Below, one piece after another: positions 1 through 5,787 of a DNA stretch of 8,129 nt. The position numbers and the translations under genes were made by a program. The stretch comes from RGIG7213 sp045124505 (GTDB lineage: Bacteria; Bacillota; Clostridia; Oscillospirales; CAG-272): assembly GCA_045124505.1 (NCBI GenBank), contig JBGVLZ010000104.1, positions 1 to 8,129 on the forward strand. The letters run 5' to 3'. Positions within the stretch are counted from its first letter, which is position 1, and each line of letters opens with the position of its first letter. The notes under the pieces were generated by a model. That model made no database searches. It was not told the DNA's origin and saw nothing but the letters and a program-made list of their open reading frames with translations.

Positions 1-63
1 CATATATTACGCAAGAGTTATGGCACTTTATTGTTGATTAAACGTCCTTTTTTTCATACCTTT

Positions 64-104
64 AAGCTGAAAAAATTTGTGTTTTTCGGCTTTATTGTTA
101 TGCC
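64..104 (+). terminator. Terminator-like hairpin of an unseen upstream gene
   Basis: Bases 64-74 (AAGCTGAAAAA) pair with 82-92 (TTTTTCGGCTT) through an 11-bp stem with one G-U pair and a 7-base loop. T-rich sequence follows. The A-before/T-after arrangement fits a Rho-independent terminator reading rightwards, so a plus-strand gene probably ends within the first ~45 bases; short frames close at 34-36 and 39-41. Another frame is open from base 1 to a stop at 148-150, but it runs straight through this hairpin, so I do not call it coding. Confidence 0.5.
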
Positions 105-248
105 TTTTTATTTGCCGTATTTTTTTCAAAAAGGCCTTGACAAACAGTAACAGGTTTATCGGTGAGCTTATTTTTTTACGACATTAAAAAACGAAAGGTA
201 TTCTATCTTAAGCTATAAGCTGAAGATTTTATACAAAAGGAACTTATC

Positions 249-671
249 ATGCAAAACTTCGGAATGTCAATGCTTTATTTTTGGGTATCTTATGCCATAG
301 TTACCGCTATAGGGATACTTCATACTGTTTTTAATATATACGTACTTCATATGAAGCCGATGGACAGCGAAAGTATGGGGGAAGGGTACGAGAAAACAAA
401 GCCGTGGCACCCTTTGTACAACATAGTTTTATTTTCTTTGTTCGGTTATCTTTATATGAACGGGCTGCAAACACCGACAATTACGGAGGCTTTGATAACG
501 GGAGCTGTATGGGCAGGTATCTGCATCGTTTTCGATGTGTTCGGCTGGGTTATTATCAAACATCCGTGGAGCTTGTCGTTCAAAGGCTTTTACATAGACT
601 ATCAGCCGTGGATAACACTTGTGTATCTTGCCATTTTTTCAGGTCCTGTCATAGGCTTTTATTTGCTGTGA
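249..671 (+). CDS. Small polytopic membrane protein, unknown function (140 aa)
   Basis: I do not recognise a named family with certainty. The 140-residue protein has about four hydrophobic segments (roughly residues 8-32, 56-72, 80-104 and 118-139). Between the first two is a short polar stretch containing KPMDSESMGEGYEKTKPWHP. The third segment is followed by an aromatic-rich section (KHPWSLSFKGFYIDYQPW, about residues 104-121), which looks like a conserved interfacial motif. The start is well supported: AAAAGGAA at 235-242 lies six bases before the ATG. No consensus promoter is visible; the best candidate is a weak TTTACG (175-180) with TATTCT (199-204), and a TTGACA at 137-142 lacks a matching -10. 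It is probably monocistronic, since a tRNA promoter starts 46 bases after the stop. It is real as a gene; its function is unknown. Confidence 0.82.
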   Translation: MQNFGMSMLYFWVSYAIVTAIGILHTVFNIYVLHMKPMDSESMGEGYEKTKPWHPLYNIVLFSLFGYLYMNGLQTPTITEALITGAVWAGICIVFDVFGWVIIKHPWSLSFKGFYIDYQPWITLVYLAIFSGPVIGFYLL

Positions 672-716
672 TGAAATCTGATTTGAAACAAAAATAAAAT
701 ATTTTCCGTTTTACTA

Positions 717-745
717 TTGACAAAACGTGTGTTTTGTGATATATT
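717..745 (+). promoter_or_regulatory. Consensus promoter of the tRNA-Ser pair
   Basis: TTGACA at 717-722 and TATATT at 740-745 are separated by exactly 17 bases, placing the start of transcription near 752, about 12 bases before the first tRNA. The spacer region also carries a perfect 7-bp inverted repeat, ACAAAAC (720-726) and GTTTTGT (731-737). No other promoter lies between the two tRNAs, so they are probably co-transcribed. Confidence 0.85.
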
Positions 746-763
746 TATACCGTTGACTGTTGT

Positions 764-854
764 GGAGGGATGTCCGAGCGGTTTAAGGAGCTGGTCTTGA
801 AAACCAGTGACTCGTTCACTCGAGCCGTGAGTTCGAATCTCACTCCCTCCGCCA
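764..854 (+). tRNA. tRNA-Ser (anticodon TGA)
   Basis: A complete class II tRNA with a long variable arm. The acceptor stem is GGAGGGA (764-770) with TCCCTCC (844-850), discriminator G at 851, and an encoded CCA (852-854). The anticodon stem is CTGGT (791-795) with ACCAG (803-807), giving the 7-base loop CTTGAAA and anticodon TGA at 798-800. The T arm is GTGAG/CTCAC around TTCGAAT (827-843). The extra arm includes CTCG (811-814) paired with CGAG (821-824), as expected for a serine tRNA. It decodes UCN codons, mainly UCA. Confidence 0.97.
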
Positions 855-893
855 CTTTTTACAACGTAAAATTAAATAAAAGATCCTCACCGT

Positions 894-984
894 GGAGAAG
901 TACTCAAGTTGGTGAAGAGGCGCCCCTGCTAAGGGTGTAGGGCGGGAAACCGTCGCGAGAGTTCAAAACTCTCCTTCTCCGCCA
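894..984 (+). tRNA. tRNA-Ser (anticodon GCT)
   Basis: A second class II serine tRNA, 39 bases after the first. The acceptor stem is GGAGAAG (894-900) with CTTCTCC (974-980), discriminator G at 981, and an encoded CCA at 982-984. The anticodon stem is CGCCC (921-925) with GGGTG (933-937), including one G-U pair; the loop CTGCTAA gives anticodon GCT at 928-930. The T arm is GAGAG/CTCTC around TTCAAAA (957-973). It decodes AGU and AGC. It shares the upstream promoter with tRNA-Ser(TGA). Confidence 0.97.
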
Positions 985-1021
985 GAAAACGACAAGTTTC
1001 GACAAGAAACTTGTCGTTTTC
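985..1021 (+). terminator. Perfect 16-bp hairpin directly after the tRNA CCA end
   Basis: GAAAACGACAAGTTTC (985-1000) and GAAACTTGTCGTTTTC (1006-1021) form a perfect 16-bp stem with the 5-base loop GACAA, starting at the base after the CCA of tRNA-Ser(GCT). It is placed as a transcription stop or processing boundary for the tRNA transcript. It lacks a clean U-tract after the stem, because the only T run lies inside the 3' arm, so it may act as a processing or stability element. Confidence 0.6.
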
Positions 1022-1150
1022 AGTTATATTCGCCTTACGGTGAGTGATATGAGCTACGCACGTTAATGGCGAATATAACTGAAAACGCAGGTTCCAATAT
1101 CACATTTTGCGTAAGCAAAATATATCACTACGTCGCAGACGGAATATCAC
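1015..1150. repeat. Intergenic hairpin repeat with ATATCAC modules
   Basis: A 20-bp perfect inverted repeat opens the element: arms 1015-1034 and 1068-1087, around a 33-base loop containing GTGATAT (1044-1050). Then come three direct ATATCAC cores, at 1097-1103, 1122-1128 and 1144-1150, spaced 25 and 22 bases apart. Between the first two is a 7-bp hairpin, ATTTTGC/GCAAAAT with a GTAA loop (1104-1121). The left arm overlaps the 3' arm of the preceding tRNA hairpin at 1015-1021, so the two structures compete. This resembles palindromic intergenic repeats that I recall from gut Clostridia genomes. No coding capacity is visible. Confidence 0.65.
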
Positions 1151-1234
1151 TAAAAACTGACAGATTTACAAAAGTTCTAATTCATACGCAAAACCGTATA
1201 AATATCTTTTTTATAGTTCTTATACAATAAAAAC

Positions 1235-1266
1235 CGCAATTCTGATAAAAAAGGATTGCGTTTTTT
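1235..1266 (+). terminator. Rho-independent terminator
   Basis: CGCAATTCT (1235-1243) pairs with AGGATTGCG (1252-1260) in a 9-bp stem with one G-U pair and an 8-base loop, followed directly by six T (1261-1266). It is the best-formed stop between the tRNAs and the next gene, so it probably terminates read-through from the tRNA unit. Apart from the repeat and this hairpin I see nothing convincing in 1150-1256. Confidence 0.7.
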
Positions 1267-1284
1267 GTGTTTTTGCGGTATAAT
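1256..1284 (+). promoter_or_regulatory. Candidate promoter of the accessory gene cluster
   Basis: A perfect TATAAT lies at 1279-1284. Seventeen bases upstream is a poor -35, TTGCGT (1256-1261), inside the terminator stem. Transcription would begin near 1291, just before the broken small gene at 1306. The -10 is strong and the -35 weak. Confidence 0.45.
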
Positions 1285-1305
1285 AAAGAAAAAGGCTGTG
1301 ATCGT

Positions 1306-1545
1306 ATGATAGAAAAACATAGCACTTATGCATTAACCATTAACACTCCTGACAGTATTATAACGGTTACTGTCCAATACAAATCAGTTGACAAAAATGA
1401 TGAAAATATGCGAACAACTGTTTCTGTCAAAATTTAAGGATGAGAACTATCCTTTTGTGTAGGAACAACAACTGAAGTTTTAATTAAGTTGGCAAAATCT
1501 TTACCTGATGCTTGGACGAGATTCGATGTTGCAGCTGATAAATAA
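1306..1545 (+). pseudogene. Small gene interrupted by two compensating frame changes
   Basis: From the ATG at 1306 the frame codes for 43 residues (MIEKHSTYALTINTPDSI...VSVKI) and stops at 1435-1437. The next frame then reads sensibly as KDENYPFV, stopping at TAG 1459-1461. From 1462 the original frame reads GTTTEVLIKLAKSLPDAW and continues to a TAA at 1543-1545. One extra A in the run at 1429-1432 plus one base lost near 1459 would explain this; repairing both gives a continuous protein of about 79 residues. The reading frame before and after is the same, so the changes cancel. The likely ancestral product is a small acidic, beta-rich protein of unknown function, just upstream of and probably co-transcribed with the 321-residue gene. 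Decay, sequencing error and recoding are all possible. The alternative is a genuine 43-residue protein. Confidence 0.5.
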
Positions 1546-1565
1546 AGATCAAGAGGTTTGATAAA

Positions 1566-2531
1566 ATGAGTGAAAATAATAAGTTTAGCGGAGCATTAGC
1601 ATCGGTTAAAAATGTTGCAGAAAAGGTTTCTGAAAAAGCAGCTTCAGCCGCAGAAGAAGTGAAGAGTACGGCAATTCAATTCAAAGACGATGCAATGGCA
1701 AAACAAGCCGAACGCAAAACAACAGCTGCAGAAAAGAAAAGACAAGACGATCTTATTAAATTAGCTCCTATTTTCAAAGATGATATTTCTAATAGTGAGC
1801 TATTAACCGAGCGTGTTATTCGTATTGTCAACTATGATCCACGGCTTGAGAACGAAGTGTGCAGGGATTCTATAGGCTTTTACGAGAAAACAGATGACCG
1901 AAAAATGCCTACGATATATTCGAAATTTGTTCCTGATTTGCACTTGTCATTTTATCCGCAACTGTGCGAATCTATATTTATTGCCGATCCTTGCATTGCC
2001 GGAAAATATATTGAAATTGATGAATATTTTAACTATATGAAACAGGTCAGGGTAAATGAACTGACTTTAGTGGCTCAGTCGCTTGGAGCAAAAAGTGTGA
2101 CCATCGAACTTAAAAGCACCTCAACTTCAAAGAACTTGTTTTATAAATCTGCACAAGCAAAGGCGGGGGCAGTACTTGAGGGTAACTGTAACCGGCAAGA
2201 AAGTAACACAAACTCAAATTCGATAGAAATATGGGCACAGACTACATTTAAGACATCCATTTGGAATGGAAAGCCTACCATGCCGACTCTTTTGTACTTT
2301 AGAAACGAAAGTGATATTTCTTCGTTAATTCAAATGGTTTTGGTAAATAAAAGCAAGGTTACCGAAAGAAAATATTCTATGAAAGCAAGTTCTTCTTCCG
2401 AAATGTCGCTGAATGAGGCAATGAGTATTGCAGGCACCTTGAAAAAGATAAAATGCAGTGCCGGAGTTGATTTTGCAAAATCTGCCGAAAATGAAAGTAA
2501 AGCTTTTTTGGATTATACGATCGTATTTTAA
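1566..2531 (+). CDS. Soluble protein of unknown function with helical charged N-terminus (321 aa)
   Basis: I do not recognise this protein as a named family. The start is supported by AGAGG at 1552-1556, nine bases before the ATG. There is no signal peptide or membrane segment. Residues 8-65 are rich in Ala, Lys and Glu in a helical or coiled-coil pattern. Residues 70-165 look like a mixed alpha/beta domain, with IRIVNYDPRLENEVCRD (86-101), four nearby Cys (99, 134, 143 and, later, 208) and EIDEYFNYMKQVRVNELTLV (150-169). The stretch AQSLGAKSVTIEL (170-182) resembles a recurring module in uncharacterised Firmicutes proteins (recollection, not checked). The C-terminal part is Ser/Asn-rich (about 184-220), then beta-rich to the terminal YTIVF. 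It lies between a broken small gene and a Fic-like stub, which suggests an accessory island. A toxin, effector or stress-related role is possible but unsupported. Confidence 0.8.
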   Translation: MSENNKFSGALASVKNVAEKVSEKAASAAEEVKSTAIQFKDDAMAKQAERKTTAAEKKRQDDLIKLAPIFKDDISNSELLTERVIRIVNYDPRLENEVCRDSIGFYEKTDDRKMPTIYSKFVPDLHLSFYPQLCESIFIADPCIAGKYIEIDEYFNYMKQVRVNELTLVAQSLGAKSVTIELKSTSTSKNLFYKSAQAKAGAVLEGNCNRQESNTNSNSIEIWAQTTFKTSIWNGKPTMPTLLYFRNESDISSLIQMVLVNKSKVTERKYSMKASSSSEMSLNEAMSIAGTLKKIKCSAGVDFAKSAENESKAFLDYTIVF

Positions 2532-2552
2532 TGTTAATCTTGGAGGTTCAAT

Positions 2553-2612
2553 ATGGCACTTGAAAATAAATTGGGACTGACAAGTTCTGCAGATCTTGCA
2601 CATGAGGAGTAA
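2553..2612 (+). pseudogene. N-terminal stub resembling a Fic-family protein
   Basis: The 19-codon frame MALENKLGLTSSADLAHEE follows a strong GGAGG (2542-2546) at good spacing, 21 bases after the 321-residue gene. From memory, many Clostridia Fic proteins (AMP-transferase fold, HPFxxGN catalytic loop) begin with a very similar MALENKLG-x-x-xSAELAREE segment, and this stub stops exactly where the helical body would begin. No Fic motif occurs downstream, and the next 98 bases are AT-rich and closed in every frame. The intact ribosome binding site suggests a gene truncated by deletion. It could instead be a genuine micropeptide. Confidence 0.5.
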
Positions 2613-2661
2613 CTGTAAAATTCCAAAGTATCAAAATAAATTTTAAAAAAGTCATTTTCAT

Positions 2662-2690
2662 TTGATATATAATTGAGATTACGCTATGAT
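2662..2690 (+). promoter_or_regulatory. Promoter of the 188-residue membrane protein gene
   Basis: TTGATA (2662-2667) and TATGAT (2685-2690) are 17 bases apart, each matching consensus at five of six positions. Transcription would start near 2697, giving a very short leader before the GTG start at 2711. A second TATAAT at 2668-2673 has no good -35. Confidence 0.55.
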
Positions 2691-2710
2691 TATATCTATG
2701 AGGTGTTAAC

Positions 2711-3277
2711 GTGAACAAAAAAATGTTTTTAACTTTCATTCCGATATTACTTATTCCTTATATCGCTTTGTTTTCGTTGGCTGCTATTTTCTTTTCAACA
2801 ACAGTTCCGTTTTTTGAGTTTTTGATGCAGACTGTATTTCGCAGTAATATTTTCTATTTCTTGGCGGTGTTACTTATTTATTGTGCGGCAGTGACTGTTT
2901 ACAATGTCATTTGTTTCTTTGTCAGTATACACCGAAAATGGGACATGGTTGCGCTTGCCAAAACAGCCATGACAGTGAAGTTGATACAAGTACCTGCATA
3001 TGCATTGATTTTTGTTTTAGGTGTTTTTATGGCTATTACCCTTTTTACAATTCCGTTTGCTGTCGGTTTGTTTGTGATCGATTGCTTGGCGCTGTTTATG
3101 ACGGGACTTCCTGTAATTGCATCTGCTGTGATGGCGAAAAGGCAGGACGTTTTTTCATTGAAGGAAGTTTTTTGGGTGATAGCGTTACAGTTTGTTTTTT
3201 GCGCTGATGTAATCGCCTCTGCTATGTTTTATTTGAAATTGAAAAGATATTATATTCAACTTTCTGATAGTGAATAG
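2711..3277 (+). CDS. Polytopic membrane protein of unknown function (188 aa)
   Basis: The GTG start has GAGGTG (2700-2705) five bases upstream; the internal ATG at 2723 has no better site. The protein is almost entirely hydrophobic, with about five membrane segments (roughly residues 5-30, 43-71, 84-108, 110-132 and 158-178). Polar loops include HRKWDMVALAKTAMTVKLIQ (about 74-93) and MAKRQDVFSLKE (about 141-152). The middle stretch KTAMTVKLIQVPAYALIFVL resembles small conserved membrane proteins of Clostridia with a DUF designation that I cannot state confidently. No catalytic or transport motif is visible. It has its own promoter and is followed by a 67-base gap, so it may be monocistronic or share read-through with the DUF1538 gene. 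Confidence 0.8.
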   Translation: MNKKMFLTFIPILLIPYIALFSLAAIFFSTTVPFFEFLMQTVFRSNIFYFLAVLLIYCAAVTVYNVICFFVSIHRKWDMVALAKTAMTVKLIQVPAYALIFVLGVFMAITLFTIPFAVGLFVIDCLALFMTGLPVIASAVMAKRQDVFSLKEVFWVIALQFVFCADVIASAMFYLKLKRYYIQLSDSE

Positions 3278-3344
3278 GTTGATATTATTCTGTATATACA
3301 CATAGTAATTATGTGATAATTCAAAACGAAAGGAAGGTGCGGAA

Positions 3345-4871
3345 TTGAACCCAAAGCTTAAAGAAAAGACACTTGAATCACTTTCGGCAGTTCTTCCCAT
3401 ATCGGGAATAGTGTTGCTCATCAGTGTGTTTTTGATACCGATGGAGCTCGGAAGCGTTGTTATGTTTTTGGTCGGTGCTGTTATGCTTATCTTTGGCATG
3501 GGATTTTTTCAGCTTGGTGCTGAAATTGCAATGACACCGCTTGGCGAAGGTATAGGTGTTCAGATATCAAAAACAAAAACATTGGTGTTAGTGCTTCTGA
3601 TAGGGTTTATTATGGGGGCTATCATCACCATATCTGAGCCTGATCTGCAGGTGCTTGCCGAACAGGTGCCCTCTATTCCGAATCTTGTGCTTATTCTGAC
3701 GGTGGCTGTAGGTGTCGGTATTTTCTTGGCACTCGCCATTATACGTATACGGTATAGAATAAGTCTTTCTGGAATGCTTATTATTTTGTATATTGCCCTT
3801 ATAGCTTTCTCATTTGTGATACCGAAGGAGTTTTTGGCGGTTGCATTTGACTCCGGCGGTGTTACAACAGGGCCTATGACTGTTCCTTTCATAATGGCGC
3901 TCGGTATTGGTCTTGCTTCGATGAGAAGTGATAAAAACTCCGTAAGTGACAGCTTCGGTCTTGTTGCGCTTTCGAGTGTCGGACCGATACTTGCCGTTCT
4001 TATACTCGGTTGCTTTTTTAAGCCGAAGGAAGCAGTTTATTCTCTGACAGACGTTGAAACGGTAATTACAACACGTGATGTTGTACGTGTGTTTGCGAAG
4101 GATATACCTGTTTATGCAAAGGAAGTACTTATATCGCTTCTTCCGATCGTGGCTGTGTTTATAATCTTTCAGCTTGCAACACACCGCTATAAAAAGCGTC
4201 AACTGAAAAGAATAACGATGGGTATCATTTATACATATGTCGGACTCGTTTTGTTCTTGTGCGGAGTAAATGTCGGATTTGCACCTGTCGGTGCATTTCT
4301 CGGTAAAGAAATTGCATCCTTGAAGTTTAATTGGATAATGATACCTATAGGTATGCTTATCGGTTATTATATAGTAAAAGCAGAGCCTGCAATTCAGGTT
4401 CTTAATCACCAGGTCGAAAACGTCACAGACGGTGCGATTTCGGTAAAACTTATGAATAGATGCATGTCAATAGGCGTTGCGATAAGTGTCGGCTTGGCGA
4501 TGCTGCGTGTACTTACGGGCATTTCCATACAGTGGATAATAATCCCGGGATATGTAGCCGCACTTGTATTGTCAAGGTTCGTGCCTAAGATGTTTGTAGG
4601 TATCGCATTTGACTCCGGCGGTGTTGCCAGCGGTCCTATGACATCAACATTTTTACTGCCGCTGAGTATCGGTGTTTGCGAGGCACTTGGCGGTAATCTG
4701 ATGACAGACGCATTTGGTGTTGTTGCCCTGGTTGCGCTTACGCCGCTTATTGCGATCCAGCTCATGGGTCTTGTATATCAGATCAAAACAACGAAACAAC
4801 AAAAGAACACGGAACGTGCCGCCGTGCTTCCCGACGACAGCGATGCTGTTGTTGATCTCGAGGAGGAATGA
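3345..4871 (+). CDS. Tandem DUF1538 membrane protein, putative transporter (508 aa)
   Basis: This is an integral membrane protein with two copies of the DUF1538 domain. The diagnostic motif appears twice: AFDSGGVTTGPMT at residues 167-179 and AFDSGGVASGPMT at 421-433, 254 residues apart. A second matched pair is SEPDLQVLAEQV (E98-P99) and AEPAIQVLNHQV (E347-P348). Each half has about five or six hydrophobic segments; residues 202-255 form the less hydrophobic middle. The C-terminus (from about 485) is charged and cytosolic-looking, ending in an acidic VDLEEE. The start is TTG at 3345: an upstream stop at 3306-3308 leaves no ATG or GTG in frame, and GGAAGG (3332-3337) is seven bases away. Four bases separate its stop from the next ATG. 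Transported substrate is unknown; pairing with a P-II-like protein suggests allosteric control of transport. Confidence 0.92.
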   Translation: MNPKLKEKTLESLSAVLPISGIVLLISVFLIPMELGSVVMFLVGAVMLIFGMGFFQLGAEIAMTPLGEGIGVQISKTKTLVLVLLIGFIMGAIITISEPDLQVLAEQVPSIPNLVLILTVAVGVGIFLALAIIRIRYRISLSGMLIILYIALIAFSFVIPKEFLAVAFDSGGVTTGPMTVPFIMALGIGLASMRSDKNSVSDSFGLVALSSVGPILAVLILGCFFKPKEAVYSLTDVETVITTRDVVRVFAKDIPVYAKEVLISLLPIVAVFIIFQLATHRYKKRQLKRITMGIIYTYVGLVLFLCGVNVGFAPVGAFLGKEIASLKFNWIMIPIGMLIGYYIVKAEPAIQVLNHQVENVTDGAISVKLMNRCMSIGVAISVGLAMLRVLTGISIQWIIIPGYVAALVLSRFVPKMFVGIAFDSGGVASGPMTSTFLLPLSIGVCEALGGNLMTDAFGVVALVALTPLIAIQLMGLVYQIKTTKQQKNTERAAVLPDDSDAVVDLEEE

Positions 4872-4875
4872 GCAT

Positions 4876-5568
4876 ATGGAGAATAATCAAAAGAAATTAT
4901 CATTTCAAATACTTACTTTGATAACAACGCCAAAGCGTGCCGATAAAGCGGCTGAAATGTTTAAACAAGGGCATCTGCCTTTGCAGTATCGCTTTAATGC
5001 ACAGGGAACGGCATCAAACGAGATCATGGATATGCTTGGACTCGGCAGTATAGATAAATGCGTATTGGTGAGCGTTTTGCCGAAAAAGCTTGCTGATGTG
5101 ATGCTCGGAAAACTGAAGACGGAGCTTCAGATGAACGCTGTAAACAGCGGTATCGCATTTACTATGCCCCTTAACGGTATAAACAATCTTATGCTTCGTA
5201 TGCTTACGCAGAATGCAGAGGAAAATGGGGTGAACCAACAAGGAAAGGATGAAAAGGAAATGACGGAAATGAAGCATGTACTTGTAGCGGCAGTTGTAAA
5301 CAGAGGCTTCAGTGCAGATGTAATGGAGGCTGCCAACAGCGTTGGTGCAAAGGGCGGAACGATAATCCACAGCCGCCGTATGGGTGACGAAGAAACAACG
5401 GCATTCTGGGGGCTCAGCGTTCAGGAAGAAAAAGAGATCGTCATGATCCTCACAGAAACGGAAAATAAAGTCGCCATAATGAAAGCTATCGGCGAAAAGT
5501 GCGGTATGCACAGTGAAGCAAAGGGAATTGTGATGTCCATACCCGTTGACTCCGTTACAGGATTCTGA
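4876..5568 (+). CDS. Tandem P-II-like regulatory protein (230 aa)
   Basis: Two P-II-like ferredoxin-fold domains in one chain. Domain 1 is about residues 8-107 and domain 2 about 133-230, joined by a polar linker (111-132). The halves align: GTASNEIMDMLGLGSIDKCV (44-63) matches GAKGGTIIHSRRMG (157-170), and NSGIAFTMPLNGI (90-102) matches SEAKGIVMSIPVDSVTG (213-229). Domain 2 keeps the Gly-rich KGGTIIHSR loop; domain 1 has lost it (GTASNEIM). P-II proteins normally form trimers of ~112-residue subunits that bind ATP/ADP and 2-oxoglutarate. The classical T-loop tyrosine and B-loop are not obvious, so this is a divergent relative. The start at ATG 4876 follows GAGGAGG (4860-4866), which overlaps the end of the DUF1538 gene, so translation is probably coupled. 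The likely job is sensing a metabolite and gating the DUF1538 protein (inference). Confidence 0.88.
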   Translation: MENNQKKLSFQILTLITTPKRADKAAEMFKQGHLPLQYRFNAQGTASNEIMDMLGLGSIDKCVLVSVLPKKLADVMLGKLKTELQMNAVNSGIAFTMPLNGINNLMLRMLTQNAEENGVNQQGKDEKEMTEMKHVLVAAVVNRGFSADVMEAANSVGAKGGTIIHSRRMGDEETTAFWGLSVQEEKEIVMILTETENKVAIMKAIGEKCGMHSEAKGIVMSIPVDSVTGF

Positions 5569-5605
5569 TAAATGTAAATCATCATTACAGCGCCTTTGAA
5601 ACTGA

Positions 5606-5689
5606 AAAGATTCTGATAACGATGCAGGCGCTAACATCGCAGGCTTCCTTAGGGTTGCAGAAGCTATGAAGTGGCAAGGCGTTAACTAA
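5606..5689 (+). pseudogene. gdhA: 3' remnant of a hexameric glutamate dehydrogenase gene
   Basis: From 5606 the frame reads KDSDNDAGANIAGFLRVAEA and continues MKWQGVN to a TAA at 5687-5689. GANIAGF-(L/V)-(K/R)VA-x-AM-x-x-QGV is the characteristic C-terminus of bacterial hexameric glutamate dehydrogenases (about 450 residues). Upstream the frame is closed by a TGA at 5603-5605, and there is no start codon or ribosome binding site. About 420 residues are therefore missing, and the fragment cannot encode an enzyme. It lies 38 bases after the P-II-like gene, just before the terminator. Glutamate dehydrogenase makes glutamate from 2-oxoglutarate and ammonium, which fits a P-II context, so deletion between a former gdhA and this operon is the simplest reading. 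Confidence 0.75.
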
Positions 5690-5707
5690 TAATTGATTAT
5701 AAAAAAT

Positions 5708-5765
5708 GGGATTAGTCTTGATTAAGCAATAATCGCAAATCAAGGCTAATCCCGTTATTTTTTTA
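5708..5765. terminator. Bidirectional terminator between convergent genes
   Basis: Bases 5708-5723 (GGGATTAGTCTTGATT) pair with 5738-5753 (AATCAAGGCTAATCCC) in a 16-bp stem with a single G-U pair and a 14-base loop. T-rich sequence follows on the plus side (GTTATTTTTTTATAG), and AAAAAAT precedes on the left, giving a U-tract on the minus strand too. It serves the DUF1538/P-II operon (or its former gdhA) and the convergent lipoprotein gene. Confidence 0.85.
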
Positions 5766-5787
5766 TAGATATGTGTGTAAGGGATAA

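Noticed and set aside
137..142. TTGACA upstream of the 140-residue gene as a promoter
   Set aside because: No -10-like hexamer lies 16-18 bases downstream; those positions read TCGGTGA.
1..150. Open frame from the window start to TAA at 148-150 (49 codons, Phe/Lys-rich)
   Set aside because: It has no visible start, runs through a terminator-like hairpin at 64-92 and has a low-complexity T-rich composition. A partial gene cannot be excluded but is not supported.
985..1150. CRISPR array
   Set aside because: The repeated units are short palindromic modules with unequal spacing and no spacer-like unique segments of constant length.
3299..3315. CACATA/TATGTG hairpin before the DUF1538 gene
   Set aside because: A 6-bp AT-rich stem without a T-tract. 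It may be chance; neither a terminator nor an operator is supported.
3810..4409. Long minus-strand open frame opposite the DUF1538 gene
   Set aside because: It is a shadow of the coding strand: no ribosome binding site, odd Cys/Tyr/Arg-rich composition, and the plus strand has clear family motifs.
4714..4875. N-terminal extension of the P-II-like gene into the DUF1538 gene
   Set aside because: The extension lies in another frame of the DUF1538 coding region. ATG 4876 has a strong GAGGAGG site and begins the recognisable domain.
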